Below are positions 1 to 6,184 of a DNA stretch of 8,513 nucleotides, in pieces. Location of the stretch: contig CAZVUD010000049.1 in NCBI GenBank assembly GCA_964629615.1, positions 1-8,513 on the forward strand, in the 5' to 3' direction. Positions within the stretch are counted from its first letter, which is position 1. Every line of letters begins with the position of its first letter. The translations under genes and the position numbers were made by a program. Below the pieces are notes generated by a model, which did no database searches, was not told the DNA's origin, and worked only from the letters and a program-made list of their open reading frames with translations. The DNA comes from SVTX01 sp964629615. Lineage in GTDB: Bacteria; Bacillota; Clostridia; Oscillospirales; CAG-272.

Positions 1-4
1 TAAA

Positions 5-37
5 GAAAAAAGGTCTGACACTTATCGTATCAAACCT
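5..37 (-). terminator. Rho-independent terminator of tRNA-Ser
   Basis: Read on the minus strand, an 11-bp stem (arms 27-37 and 11-21, two G-U pairs) with a 5-nt loop (22-26) is followed by a U-run formed from the A-run at 6-10. It begins 12 bases after the CCA end of the tRNA, as expected for a single-tRNA transcript. Confidence 0.8.
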
Positions 38-49
38 ATGCTTTTTAAA

Positions 50-138
50 TGGCGGAGAAAGAGGGATTCGAACCCTCGTGTGCGTTAGCACAAACTGATT
101 TCGAGTCAGCCCCGTTATGACCACTTCGATATCTCTCC
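50..138 (-). tRNA. tRNA-Ser (anticodon CGA), CCA encoded
   Basis: The minus strand folds into a class II tRNA. The acceptor stem GGAGAGA (138-132) pairs with TTTCTCC (60-54) with one G-U pair. The anticodon stem GCTGA/TCAGT holds the loop CTCGAAA, giving anticodon CGA, which reads the UCG serine codon. A long variable arm (GTGC-TAAC-GCAC) and the T-loop GTTCGAATCC are present. Discriminator G and an encoded CCA (52-50) complete it; G73 and the long variable arm are serine identity features. It has its own promoter and terminator, so it is a monocistronic tRNA gene. Confidence 0.97.
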
Positions 139-163
139 GTATTATTATTTTCTCAACTTTAAC

Positions 164-192
164 ATTATATCATACCTCAGGAGAAAAATCAA
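164..192 (-). promoter_or_regulatory. Sigma-A promoter of tRNA-Ser
   Basis: On the minus strand there is a -35 TTGATT (192-187), a 17-bp spacer and a perfect -10 TATAAT (169-164). Transcription would start near 157, about 19 bases before the mature tRNA 5' end at 138. Confidence 0.8.
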
Positions 193-220
193 GAGGTAAA
201 TTCAAAAAATCTCAAATTCT

Positions 221-278
221 GAAAACAAATGCGCACCGCGCAGGTGTTTTTAAGCAACAGCTGCGCGGTGATACGCAT
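221..278 (-). terminator. Hairpin terminator downstream of the alpha/beta hydrolase
   Basis: A perfect 10-bp GC-rich stem (234-243 with 261-270) is extended by 5 bp (229-233 with 274-278) across a 3-nt ATA bulge, and the loop can form four more pairs. On the minus strand it is followed by ATTTGTTTTC, an interrupted U-tract. It lies about 50 bases beyond the hydrolase stop and before the tRNA promoter. The weak U-tract is the main reservation. The right flank also contains the 12-bp palindrome cgcatatatgcg at 274-285. Confidence 0.6.
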
Positions 279-329
279 ATATGCGCCGGACATAATAAGA
301 GCCACAGCGTGAAAATATTTCCTTATCTG

Positions 330-1256
330 TTACATCGCATCAGATATAAACTCAAGTATATCCTTTACGACCTCATCGCGGCATTTATCATTAAGTATCT
401 CGTGCCTTGCGCCGCCATAGAGCTTTACGTAGGAATCTGCATGCACGCGATCAAGCTTTATCTTTATCTCAAGTATGCCCTTGGAATAATTGCCGACAGG
501 GTCATCTGTTCCCGAAACCAGCAATATAGGCATGCTCTTGCTTATGCCGTTATACCACGCCTTGGAATTGGCGTATTTGTTCAATTTTATAAGGTCCTTC
601 ATAGCACTTACCGTAAATTTGAAATTACAGTATTTGTCGCCTCTGAACTTTTCCCTCACGCTTTCATCAGACGAGAGCCAGGACGCGGAGCTTTTATGCT
701 CATCGTCCGAAAATCTCTTATTATACGAGCCGAAAGCCATTTTATCAAGCGCGCGCGACACATGCTTACCGCCGCGGAAGAAGGATATTACCGAAGCCAC
801 GGCTATTCCGAGATCTGCCGCGCGATTCTTGCCGCCCGTACCCATGATAATGAGCTTATCGGGAGAAACATATTTCTGAGCAGCTATACGTGCGATAAAA
901 GATCCCATGCTGTGACCCATAAGATAATAAGGAAGATCGGGATACCTTGCGCGTATATTTTCAGCAAACACAGCCACATCGCGACAAAGAAGATCGTATC
1001 CGTTCTTTTTTGCTATATAGCCGAGCTCTCCCTCATTTGCGGTATGCCCGTGACCGAGATTATCATATCCGCAGGCAATATATCCATTCTCGGCAATTTC
1101 TGTCATAAAGCTCTCATACCGTGCTATGTGCTCTGTCATTCCGTGTACAACATGATATATTCCGCGTATTTCGCCGTTTGGCACATATGCAACTCCGCTA
1201 AGCGTGTGGATATTGTCGCTTGACGGTACAAGTATCTCGTGTTTCGTATAATTCAT
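330..1256 (-). CDS. Alpha/beta hydrolase, monoacylglycerol lipase / lysophospholipase type (Hydrolase_4 family)
   Basis: This 308-residue protein has no signal peptide and is probably a cytoplasmic serine esterase acting on lipid-like or acyl esters. The family motifs are in order: oxyanion segment VVHGMTEH (about residues 36-43), YDNLGHG (64-70), nucleophile elbow GHSMG (114-118) with Ser116, acid turn GTDDPVG (249-255) with Asp252 the likely triad acid, and ARHEILND (283-290) with His285 as the triad base. The cap region (about 145-235) is the variable part that sets substrate choice. Its length fits the lysophospholipase/monoglyceride lipase group. The start is supported by AAAAGGAG at 1270-1263, 6 bases upstream. 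It forms a single-gene unit: a terminator precedes it and another follows. The exact substrate cannot be read from the sequence. A 1.1-kb open frame on the opposite strand is a shadow. Confidence 0.92.
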   Translation of the reverse strand: MNYTKHEILVPSSDNIHTLSGVAYVPNGEIRGIYHVVHGMTEHIARYESFMTEIAENGYIACGYDNLGHGHTANEGELGYIAKKNGYDLLCRDVAVFAENIRARYPDLPYYLMGHSMGSFIARIAAQKYVSPDKLIIMGTGGKNRAADLGIAVASVISFFRGGKHVSRALDKMAFGSYNKRFSDDEHKSSASWLSSDESVREKFRGDKYCNFKFTVSAMKDLIKLNKYANSKAWYNGISKSMPILLVSGTDDPVGNYSKGILEIKIKLDRVHADSYVKLYGGARHEILNDKCRDEVVKDILEFISDAM

Positions 1257-1280
1257 AAGTCGCTCCTTTTATCTCTATGT

Positions 1281-1308
1281 TATATAAGACTTAAAATTAA
1301 AAGATCAA
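1281..1308 (-). promoter_or_regulatory. Possible promoter of the hydrolase gene
   Basis: On the minus strand, TTGATC (1308-1303) is followed after 16 bp by TATATA (1286-1281); an 18-bp spacing to TATAAC (1284-1279) is also possible. The -35 lies inside the downstream arm of the preceding gene's terminator hairpin. A separate promoter is expected here because that terminator isolates the hydrolase. Confidence 0.45.
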
Positions 1309-1342
1309 CGTAAATACAGGCTATCACATACGTTGATCTTTT
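1299..1342 (-). terminator. Terminator of the small membrane-protein gene, overlapping its 3' end
   Basis: A perfect 14-bp inverted repeat (1299-1312 with 1329-1342) has a 16-nt loop. On the minus strand it is followed by a T-rich tract (CTTTTAATTTT). The promoter-proximal arm encodes the last residues of the upstream gene (K-D-Q-R), and the stop codon (1326-1324) lies in the loop. T-runs flank both sides, so it could act in either direction, but no plus-strand gene ends here. Confidence 0.8.
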
Positions 1343-1761
1343 TCCTTAATGTCATCATTATTTTTCGGGCGGTGCTTTCTCTCGCTCTTTACGTGCTTGT
1401 ACCGTCCTTTTCCCATGCGCCTTGCACATCTTTGCTTCTTGTGCTTTTCGTGTGATTCCACGCCCTTATTAAGTATCGTGCGTCCCCACTTCTTTATCGC
1501 AAGAGTTATCGATATGCATATGACCATGAACGGCGAAAACGGACCGAGCCAAAATGCCCACATAACGCTGGCTATCCAGAAAGCCCAATTAAATCGGAAT
1601 ATGGCATACAGGATGTATCCCATCCATATTGGAAATGACACAACTGCTATGACACAAAAAAGCAAGAGTAAGGTCTGCCAATTCTTGCATTCATTCCATA
1701 CCCATTTTATAAAATCTATTCCTTTGTCTATAAGCTTTTTTATAAAGGATCTAAATTTCAT
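1324..1761 (-). CDS. Small membrane protein with basic C-terminal tail, function unknown
   Basis: I do not recognise a family for this 145-residue protein. An amphipathic, Lys/Trp-bearing N-terminus (1-29) is followed by a hydrophobic helix at about 31-55 and a long hydrophobic, Trp-rich stretch at about 59-89 that includes G-P-F-S-P, so probably two or three membrane passes. Residues 90-145 are very rich in Lys, Arg and His and should face the cytoplasm by the positive-inside rule. The ribosome binding site is weak (GGAAGA, about 10 bases upstream), but a strong dedicated promoter (1809-1837) and a terminator bracket the gene. This is the main reason for choosing it over the overlapping plus-strand frame at 1349-1840. 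It is monocistronic. Confidence 0.75.
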   Translation of the reverse strand: MKFRSFIKKLIDKGIDFIKWVWNECKNWQTLLLLFCVIAVVSFPIWMGYILYAIFRFNWAFWIASVMWAFWLGPFSPFMVICISITLAIKKWGRTILNKGVESHEKHKKQRCARRMGKGRYKHVKSERKHRPKNNDDIKEKDQRM

Positions 1762-1808
1762 CTCAGCGCTTTCTTCCGTTATTTTTAAACATAGTTATGT
1801 ATGTTATT

Positions 1809-1837
1809 ATTCTACTATATTTTTAGACAAAAGTCAA
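1809..1837 (-). promoter_or_regulatory. Sigma-A promoter of the small membrane-protein gene
   Basis: On the minus strand, TTGACT (1837-1832), a 17-bp spacer and TAGAAT (1814-1809) match the consensus well. The transcript would start near 1802, leaving a leader of about 40 bases before the start codon at 1761. Confidence 0.8.
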
Positions 1838-1903
1838 TAATTTTATTAATATTTTTTATGAAATCTTTGTGTAAAAGCACATCACCTGAAATTCACAAAA
1901 AAT

Positions 1904-1966
1904 GGGGCGGCACTGCAACATTTGTGTGCAAAATCGGGGCGGTTGAGAGAAAAGTGCAATATTTGT
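1904..1966. repeat. Imperfect direct repeat in the divergent intergenic region
   Basis: Two copies of ggggcgg (1904-1910 and 1936-1942) are each followed by a near-identical 12-mer, tgcaacatttgt (1914-1925) and tgcaatatttgt (1955-1966), which match at 11 of 12 positions. The gap inside the two copies differs (3 versus 12 bases). They lie between the divergent promoters at 1809-1837 and 1989-2017 and could be regulator sites or a decayed duplication. The rest of 1838-1988 shows no gene. Confidence 0.4.
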
Positions 1967-1988
1967 CCATAAATTCATTATATATGAC

Positions 1989-2017
1989 TTGATATTTCAC
2001 AGGAAATTATGTATACT
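1989..2017 (+). promoter_or_regulatory. Sigma-A promoter of the Gfo/Idh/MocA-type gene
   Basis: TTGATA (1989-1994), a 17-bp spacer and TATACT (2012-2017) form a near-consensus promoter. Transcription would start near 2024, giving a leader of about 90 bases. Confidence 0.82.
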
Positions 2018-2029
2018 TAAATAAAGAGA

Positions 2030-2106
2030 TAACGGTTATATTTTTCACCGTTACATGCTTGTATCTTAAACGCCGCAAAGGACGGCGTCAATAATATTTT
2101 CGGAGG
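2030..2106 (+). promoter_or_regulatory. Structured 5' leader with two small hairpins and ribosome binding site
   Basis: The leader holds a 7-bp stem TAACGGT/ACCGTTA (2030-2036 with 2047-2053) and a 6-bp stem ACGCCG/CGGCGT (2070-2075 with 2083-2088). These are followed by the strong ribosome binding site GGAGG (2102-2106), 8 bases before the start codon. Neither hairpin is followed by a U-run and neither covers the GGAGG, and no known riboswitch consensus was recognised. Transcript stabilisation or a protein-binding site is possible. Confidence 0.4.
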
Positions 2107-2114
2107 ATAAAGCA

Positions 2115-3266
2115 ATGGCTGTTACAGACTTGGATGCTTACAAAACAAATCAAGAAAAGACCGAGATCGATACAAATAAAAAAGTAAAGATCGGTATTAT
2201 AGGTACGGGTTGGATCGCAGGCGCTCACATGCAGAGCTACCTTACCATGCCCGACGTTGAGATCGTTGCACTTGCAGATCTCGTTCCCGGCAAAGCAGAG
2301 GCGTTTGCAAAGGACTTCGGTCTTGAGGGATGCCACATATATTTGAGCGATGAGGAATTGCTTGCAAATGAAAATGACCTTGATGGTGTGAGCATCTGCA
2401 CCTACAACTGCCAGCATGCCGCATGCGCCATCCATGCCCTGAACGCAGGCGTAAACGTAATGCTTGAAAAACCCTTCACGGTAACTCTTGATGAGGCTAT
2501 AGAGGTAATGCGTGCAGAAAAGGCTTCGGGCAAGATACTCACGATAGGCTTCCAGCCCAGAATGAGCGAAAACATGCAGATGATAAAGAAGATAGTTGAC
2601 TCGGGCGAGCTTGGTAAGGTTTACTACCTGCAGGCAGGCGGCGGTCGCCGCAGAGGTATTCCCACACCCTTCGGAACATCCTTTATCGCAGAGGAAACAG
2701 GTGGTATCGGTGCTGTGGGTGATATCGGATCCTACTCTCTTGACATGCTCATGGGCGCTATCGGATATCCCAAGCCCCTGACTGTAACAGGATACACATC
2801 AAGCTATTTCGGAAAGGACCCCAACTTCTATCCAGGTCACCCCGAATATGCAGAAGCCTTCGGTGTTGACGATTTCGCAGCAGGATTTGTTCGTCTTGAG
2901 GGCGACATAGTTCTCGACTTCCGCATCTCATGGGCTATGCACATGGACACATGCGGCGACGCGCTTATCCTCGGAACAAAGGGCGGTCTGCGCATTCCTT
3001 CAACCGATTGCTGGAACGGCGAGTTTGACACTCCCCTTACCATCTACAAGACGATCGGCGACGAGCCTCTCCAGTATCAGGTTCCCATGAAGCCCACGAG
3101 CGATCTCTTCACAAAGAAGCTCAGATCCTTCGTTGACGCTATCAAGACAGGCGGAAAGGCAACTGTTCCTTCAAGCGAGATAGTATACAACCAGGTCATC
3201 ATCGACGGTATCGTTCGCTCGGCTAAGCTCGGAAAAGAGATCGAGATCAACATCCCCGAGGTTTGA
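2115..3266 (+). CDS. Gfo/Idh/MocA family NAD(P)-dependent oxidoreductase
   Basis: This 383-residue protein has the family's two-domain plan: an N-terminal Rossmann fold and a C-terminal alpha/beta sheet domain, acting in the cytoplasm on a sugar, polyol or related substrate. The dinucleotide motif GIIGTGWIAG is at residues 27-36. Family motif EKP is at 118-120, with Lys119 the conserved catalytic lysine. The second active-site motif reads D203-I-G-S-Y207-S-L-D210, so the usual His is Tyr, as in the glucose-fructose oxidoreductase-like branch. A charged extension of about 22 residues precedes the first beta strand; the start is fixed by GGAGG 8 bases upstream, and no better in-frame start exists. 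It has its own promoter and a 20-bp terminator, so it is a single-gene unit with no catabolic neighbours to name its substrate. Confidence 0.93.
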   Translation: MAVTDLDAYKTNQEKTEIDTNKKVKIGIIGTGWIAGAHMQSYLTMPDVEIVALADLVPGKAEAFAKDFGLEGCHIYLSDEELLANENDLDGVSICTYNCQHAACAIHALNAGVNVMLEKPFTVTLDEAIEVMRAEKASGKILTIGFQPRMSENMQMIKKIVDSGELGKVYYLQAGGGRRRGIPTPFGTSFIAEETGGIGAVGDIGSYSLDMLMGAIGYPKPLTVTGYTSSYFGKDPNFYPGHPEYAEAFGVDDFAAGFVRLEGDIVLDFRISWAMHMDTCGDALILGTKGGLRIPSTDCWNGEFDTPLTIYKTIGDEPLQYQVPMKPTSDLFTKKLRSFVDAIKTGGKATVPSSEIVYNQVIIDGIVRSAKLGKEIEINIPEV

Positions 3267-3285
3267 TAAAAATCTAAATACACAT

Positions 3286-3332
3286 AAAACAGAACGAATA
3301 TCTCATTTATTTTGAGATATTCGTTCTGTTTT
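3286..3332 (+). terminator. Strong Rho-independent terminator of the Gfo/Idh/MocA-type gene
   Basis: A perfect 20-bp inverted repeat (3286-3305 with 3313-3332) with a 7-nt loop (tttattt) is followed by further T residues. It starts 19 bases after the stop codon. A-runs on the left make it potentially bidirectional. Confidence 0.93.
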
Positions 3333-3365
3333 TATTAAAATATCAAATTAACTGCAAAATACCTA

Positions 3366-3394
3366 TTGCATTTTTATCAAAGCTTTGATATAAT
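3366..3394 (+). promoter_or_regulatory. Sigma-A promoter of the EamA/DMT-type transporter
   Basis: TTGCAT (3366-3371), a 17-bp spacer and a perfect TATAAT (3389-3394) are visible. The start of transcription would be near 3401, so the leader is short (about 26 bases). This rules out translation from the upstream in-frame TTG at 3400. Confidence 0.85.
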
Positions 3395-3426
3395 GTGTAT
3401 TGCAATTATTTTTTTGGAGATATATA

Positions 3427-4302
3427 ATGGATCACAATTATTTTACACTAATAATATCTGTACTTATGTTTGGTGTGCAATTCTGGCTCAGCGACATATA
3501 CCAAAAGGAGAGCGGAACATCACGCGTATCGGTCTTTGTATTCAATTTTCTCTGTGCCGTTGCAGGTGCAATATGCCTTTGCGTGATAAACGGATTTGAC
3601 CTTTACCTTGCCCCGTTTACATGCATTATCGCAATAATATCTGCAGTAAACTCTGTGCTTTGCAATATCTGCACTCTGCGCTCGCTTGAAAAGGTAAATC
3701 TCTCAAAATACTCTCTGTATTCCATGCTCGGCGGCATGCTTTTGCCGTTTGCGGTTGGTATGATCTTTTATCATGAAAGCATAACGCTTGCAAAGATACT
3801 CTGCACGCTGTTCATAATAGTTGCTCTTGCCCTTACTGTTGAGAAAAAAGGCAAAAAGAGCGGCGGAGAGATATATTACATAGGTGTGTTCATATTCAAC
3901 GGAATGTCGGGCGTTCTCTCCAAGATACACACAGACGCCATGGCAAACGAAGGCATCAACACATCAAGCTCTGCAGGATATTCAATCTGGTTTGCAATAT
4001 TTACCGCGCTCATATCGCTCGCTGCCATAGTCATCCTCCACAAGGAATTCAAAATGCCGAGTGTCAAGACCATACTGCTCGGGCTTGGCAACGGCGCACT
4101 CAACAAGGTTGCAAACTTCCTGCTCCTTATAGCGCTCACCACTCTCCCTGCGACAGTTCAATATCCCTTTGTCACGGGAGGCATCATCATAATCTCGACC
4201 TTTATAGCTGTGCTGACAAAGCAAAAGCCCTCAAAGAAGGAATTTATATCAGTCGCGCTTTCATTTATCGGCATATTGCTCCTTGTGTGCATACCGATCT
4301 AA
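3427..4302 (+). CDS. EamA/DMT-superfamily-type membrane transporter
   Basis: This is a 291-residue polytopic inner-membrane protein with ten predicted helices at about 5-23, 34-55, 60-83, 97-115, 121-138, 149-166, 184-204, 214-238, 245-264 and 272-290. Five plus five helices around a charged central linker (about 139-148, EKKGKKSGGE) is the duplicated EamA plan of drug/metabolite transporters. The ends of both halves (helices 5 and 10) have the usual small-residue, Leu/Ile-rich character. Substrate cannot be inferred; family members export amino acids, nucleotides, sugars or drugs. The start at 3427 is chosen because GGAG (3416-3419) lies 7 bases upstream and an ideal promoter ends at 3394. 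A longer frame opening at a TTG at 3400 would have no ribosome binding site. It is a single-gene unit between two terminators. Confidence 0.85.
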   Translation: MDHNYFTLIISVLMFGVQFWLSDIYQKESGTSRVSVFVFNFLCAVAGAICLCVINGFDLYLAPFTCIIAIISAVNSVLCNICTLRSLEKVNLSKYSLYSMLGGMLLPFAVGMIFYHESITLAKILCTLFIIVALALTVEKKGKKSGGEIYYIGVFIFNGMSGVLSKIHTDAMANEGINTSSSAGYSIWFAIFTALISLAAIVILHKEFKMPSVKTILLGLGNGALNKVANFLLLIALTTLPATVQYPFVTGGIIIISTFIAVLTKQKPSKKEFISVALSFIGILLLVCIPI

Positions 4303-4313
4303 AAGCATAAAGC

Positions 4314-4355
4314 AAAAATATCATGGCAGTCGTTACAGACCGCCATGATATTTTT
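4314..4355. terminator. Bidirectional terminator between convergent transporter and acetyltransferase genes
   Basis: A 14-bp perfect stem (4314-4327 with 4342-4355) is capped by a short GTC/GAC inner stem (4329-4331 with 4338-4340). T-runs lie on the plus side and A-runs on the left, so it can serve both the plus-strand gene ending at 4302 and the minus-strand gene ending at 4373. Confidence 0.92.
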
Positions 4356-4372
4356 TATGCGCCGAATATATA

Positions 4373-4894
4373 TCAAGCTTTGAAGTGAGATAATACATCC
4401 TCCCAACGCACCTTCATTTCTTCACTGTCAATGACAGGCTCAAAGCCTGCATTGATGTAGGTCTTTATAGCCGCAAGTCGGAAATCATCCGTTGTCAGCG
4501 TGATGCTTTCACATCCGCGCTCTGATAAAAGCTTTACAGCATATGCTGTCATGGCATTACCCACGCCGATTCCTCGGCATTTCGGCAATGCGGCGACCAT
4601 ATGCACATATCCTTCTCTGTTTGGGCGCACCATAGCCACAAATGTAGCCACTCTCTCGCCGCCGCAGGATACAAAAAACAGATCGTTTTTCGTGTCAAGG
4701 TGAGGATAATCTCTTATAGCCTCATAAAACCAGTGCATTTCCTTGTCAGGCAAAAGCCCGTATGAACAAATATTCAACCAATCCTGCACCTCGCGCTCAT
4801 CTCCGCTGAATTGCGAAAATGTATATCCAAGCGGAAGCTCTGTAACACTTTCTCTGTGCACGACAGGCGTCATAATCATTTTCAGCTGATCCAT
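4373..4894 (-). CDS. GNAT family N-acetyltransferase
   Basis: This 173-residue cytoplasmic protein should transfer an acetyl group from acetyl-CoA to an amine. Motif A follows a beta strand: VHMVAALPKCRGIGVG (97-112), with the pyrophosphate-binding pattern K105-x-x-G108-x-G110. The following helix AMTAYAVKLLSERG and the motif B region LTTDDFRLAAIKTYINAGFEPV (133-154) are typical of the family. The N-terminal part (1-60) is acceptor-specific and gives no substrate clue. The start is 14 bases downstream of the stop of the lipoprotein gene, and AGGA (4907-4904) sits just after that stop. The two are therefore one operon with probable translational coupling. In-frame Met6 and Met8 are weaker alternative starts. 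Confidence 0.9.
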   Translation of the reverse strand: MDQLKMIMTPVVHRESVTELPLGYTFSQFSGDEREVQDWLNICSYGLLPDKEMHWFYEAIRDYPHLDTKNDLFFVSCGGERVATFVAMVRPNREGYVHMVAALPKCRGIGVGNAMTAYAVKLLSERGCESITLTTDDFRLAAIKTYINAGFEPVIDSEEMKVRWEDVLSHFKA

Positions 4895-4908
4895 AGGCTG
4901 TTGTCCTA

Positions 4909-5967
4909 TCAGATCTCCATATCAATGATCCACGGCAGGTGGTCTGATGTTACGAGCGCTCTGAATTCCGTAACAGGAACATAGCTGAGAACTCTCGTAT
5001 TAAGAACGAATACGTGGTCTATGGAGTTGGGGTTCTGGATCTCCTCCAGCTTCTTGTATGTATATTCCTCTGTTGTGGGATCATAGGTAGCATATCCGCC
5101 GTAATAGCCTATATGCGTGTACTTTTCCGCAACCTCGCTTGCAGGGCGCATAGCCTCGGAAAGAGCCTGATATGCAGCGCCGTCTGTGCGGCTGTTAAGA
5201 TCTCCGCCGAAAACTACGGGAATATCGGCATATGCTTTATTGGAGCTTCTTATCTCATCGATAAGATCTATGATTATCTTGGCATTTTCAAGGCGAACAG
5301 CGTTTGCCTCATCAGCAGTAAGCTCGGGAGCATTGTACATGAAATGTGCATTTACTACAAGAGAGAGCTTCCCTGACTTCTTGTCCAAAAATATAGCCCA
5401 GGTATAGGACTTTGTATTGCCGTTGTTGCCGACAACTTCCTTGCCGTCTACAGTTACCTTTGAGGGGAAGAGCTTTCCGCCGCACTTAACCACTCTCAAG
5501 CGGTCTGAGCGGTAGAACATAGCCTCGCAGTTTATTCCTTCGGGGTACAAAAATCCGGACGCGCTAACTGTGACCTCGCTGTAGCCGTACTTTGTAAGCA
5601 GCTTTTTAGAGCCGTTTCTGTGTTTTGCATCAAATTCCTGTGTGCAGATGACATCGGGAGCCTGGTCATTTATCATGGCAGCCTGCTGACCGAGTCTGTC
5701 GGGAACGGAATCCATTCTTCCGTATCCGTACACATTATAATACATTACTCTGAGTTGTGCTGTCTTTTCCGTAGTGGTCTCCTCCTCGGTTTCTGTTTCG
5801 CTCTCACTTTCGGATTCGCTTTCAGACGGAGCTTCGCTCACGGATTCAACGGGAGTGTCGCTCTCTGTTTCGGTATCTGTTTCCTTTTCGCTGTCTGATG
5901 TGCAGGATGCAAGAAGCAAAAGAGCAACAGGCAGGCAAAGAAAACATAAGATCTTTTTAAAGTTCAT
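4909..5967 (-). CDS. Surface lipoprotein with endonuclease/exonuclease/phosphatase (EEP) domain
   Basis: This 352-residue protein has a lipoprotein signal peptide: MNFKK, a hydrophobic core and lipobox LAS-C with Cys22, so the mature protein is lipid-anchored outside the membrane. Residues about 25-70 are a Ser/Glu/Thr/Asp-rich low-complexity spacer with alternating S-E and T-E. The EEP fold follows, with its metal-dependent phosphodiesterase residues: Asn78 (YYNVYG), Glu111 (CTQEFD), His208 (NAHF), Asp256 and Asn258 (GGDLNS), Asp317-His318 (SIDHVF) and Asp342-His343 (TSDHLP). All key residues are present, so it should be active; DNA, a phospholipid head group or an inositol phosphate could be the substrate. 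The start is at 5967, with GGGGG 8 bases upstream; an upstream Met at 6015 lies at or before the inferred transcription start. It is first in an operon with the acetyltransferase. Confidence 0.92.
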   Translation of the reverse strand: MNFKKILCFLCLPVALLLLASCTSDSEKETDTETESDTPVESVSEAPSESESESESETETEEETTTEKTAQLRVMYYNVYGYGRMDSVPDRLGQQAAMINDQAPDVICTQEFDAKHRNGSKKLLTKYGYSEVTVSASGFLYPEGINCEAMFYRSDRLRVVKCGGKLFPSKVTVDGKEVVGNNGNTKSYTWAIFLDKKSGKLSLVVNAHFMYNAPELTADEANAVRLENAKIIIDLIDEIRSSNKAYADIPVVFGGDLNSRTDGAAYQALSEAMRPASEVAEKYTHIGYYGGYATYDPTTEEYTYKKLEEIQNPNSIDHVFVLNTRVLSYVPVTEFRALVTSDHLPWIIDMEI

Positions 5968-6005
5968 TTTACTTTCCCCCTTTAAATTGGTTTGATACAT
6001 TATAT

Positions 6006-6034
6006 AGAATAACACATAAATGAGATTTTGTCAA
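6006..6034 (-). promoter_or_regulatory. Sigma-A promoter of the EEP lipoprotein operon
   Basis: On the minus strand there is a perfect -35 TTGACA (6034-6029), a 17-bp spacer and TATTCT (6011-6006). Transcription would start near 5999, about 32 bases ahead of the start codon, which supports translation from 5967 instead of 6015. Confidence 0.85.
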
Positions 6035-6109
6035 TGCAAATTTTGTTTTATTTGCGCATAAAAATTCAGATAAAAATATAAATATTTTTAACAATTAATG
6101 CTCATATAC

Positions 6110-6138
6110 TTGACAAAGCAATACGATAGTGATAAAAT
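6110..6138 (+). promoter_or_regulatory. Sigma-A promoter of the collagen-like/VWA lipoprotein gene
   Basis: A perfect -35 TTGACA (6110-6115), a 17-bp spacer and TAAAAT (6133-6138) are visible. The start would be near 6145 and the leader about 40 bases. It is divergent from the promoter at 6006-6034, with about 75 bp of AT-rich DNA between the two -35 boxes and no obvious operator palindrome. Confidence 0.85.
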
Positions 6139-6184
6139 TAACTCATACAGGAAACTGCGATCAACAATTTTAGGGAGGCATATC

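Noticed and set aside
274..285. Perfect 12-bp palindrome cgcatatatgcg as an operator
   Set aside because: It overlaps the outer arm of the hydrolase terminator and lies over 80 bases from the nearest promoter, so a role in the hairpin region or chance explains it better.
117..1223. 368-codon open frame on the plus strand over the tRNA and hydrolase
   Set aside because: It is antisense to a hydrolase with complete catalytic motifs, starts inside the tRNA-Ser gene and has no ribosome binding site; its composition is that of a shadow frame.
1349..1840. 163-codon plus-strand frame opposite the small membrane protein
   Set aside because: No promoter or ribosome binding site lies upstream, while the minus-strand frame has a consensus promoter, membrane segments with a basic tail, and a terminator.
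1801..1992. 63-codon plus-strand frame in the intergenic region
   Set aside because: It runs through two promoters, has no ribosome binding site and shows no recognisable protein features.
5968..6015. Upstream Met start for the EEP lipoprotein at 6015
   Set aside because: The inferred transcription start near 5999 is downstream of it, and the internal Met at 5967 has a ribosome binding site and gives a normal lipoprotein signal peptide.
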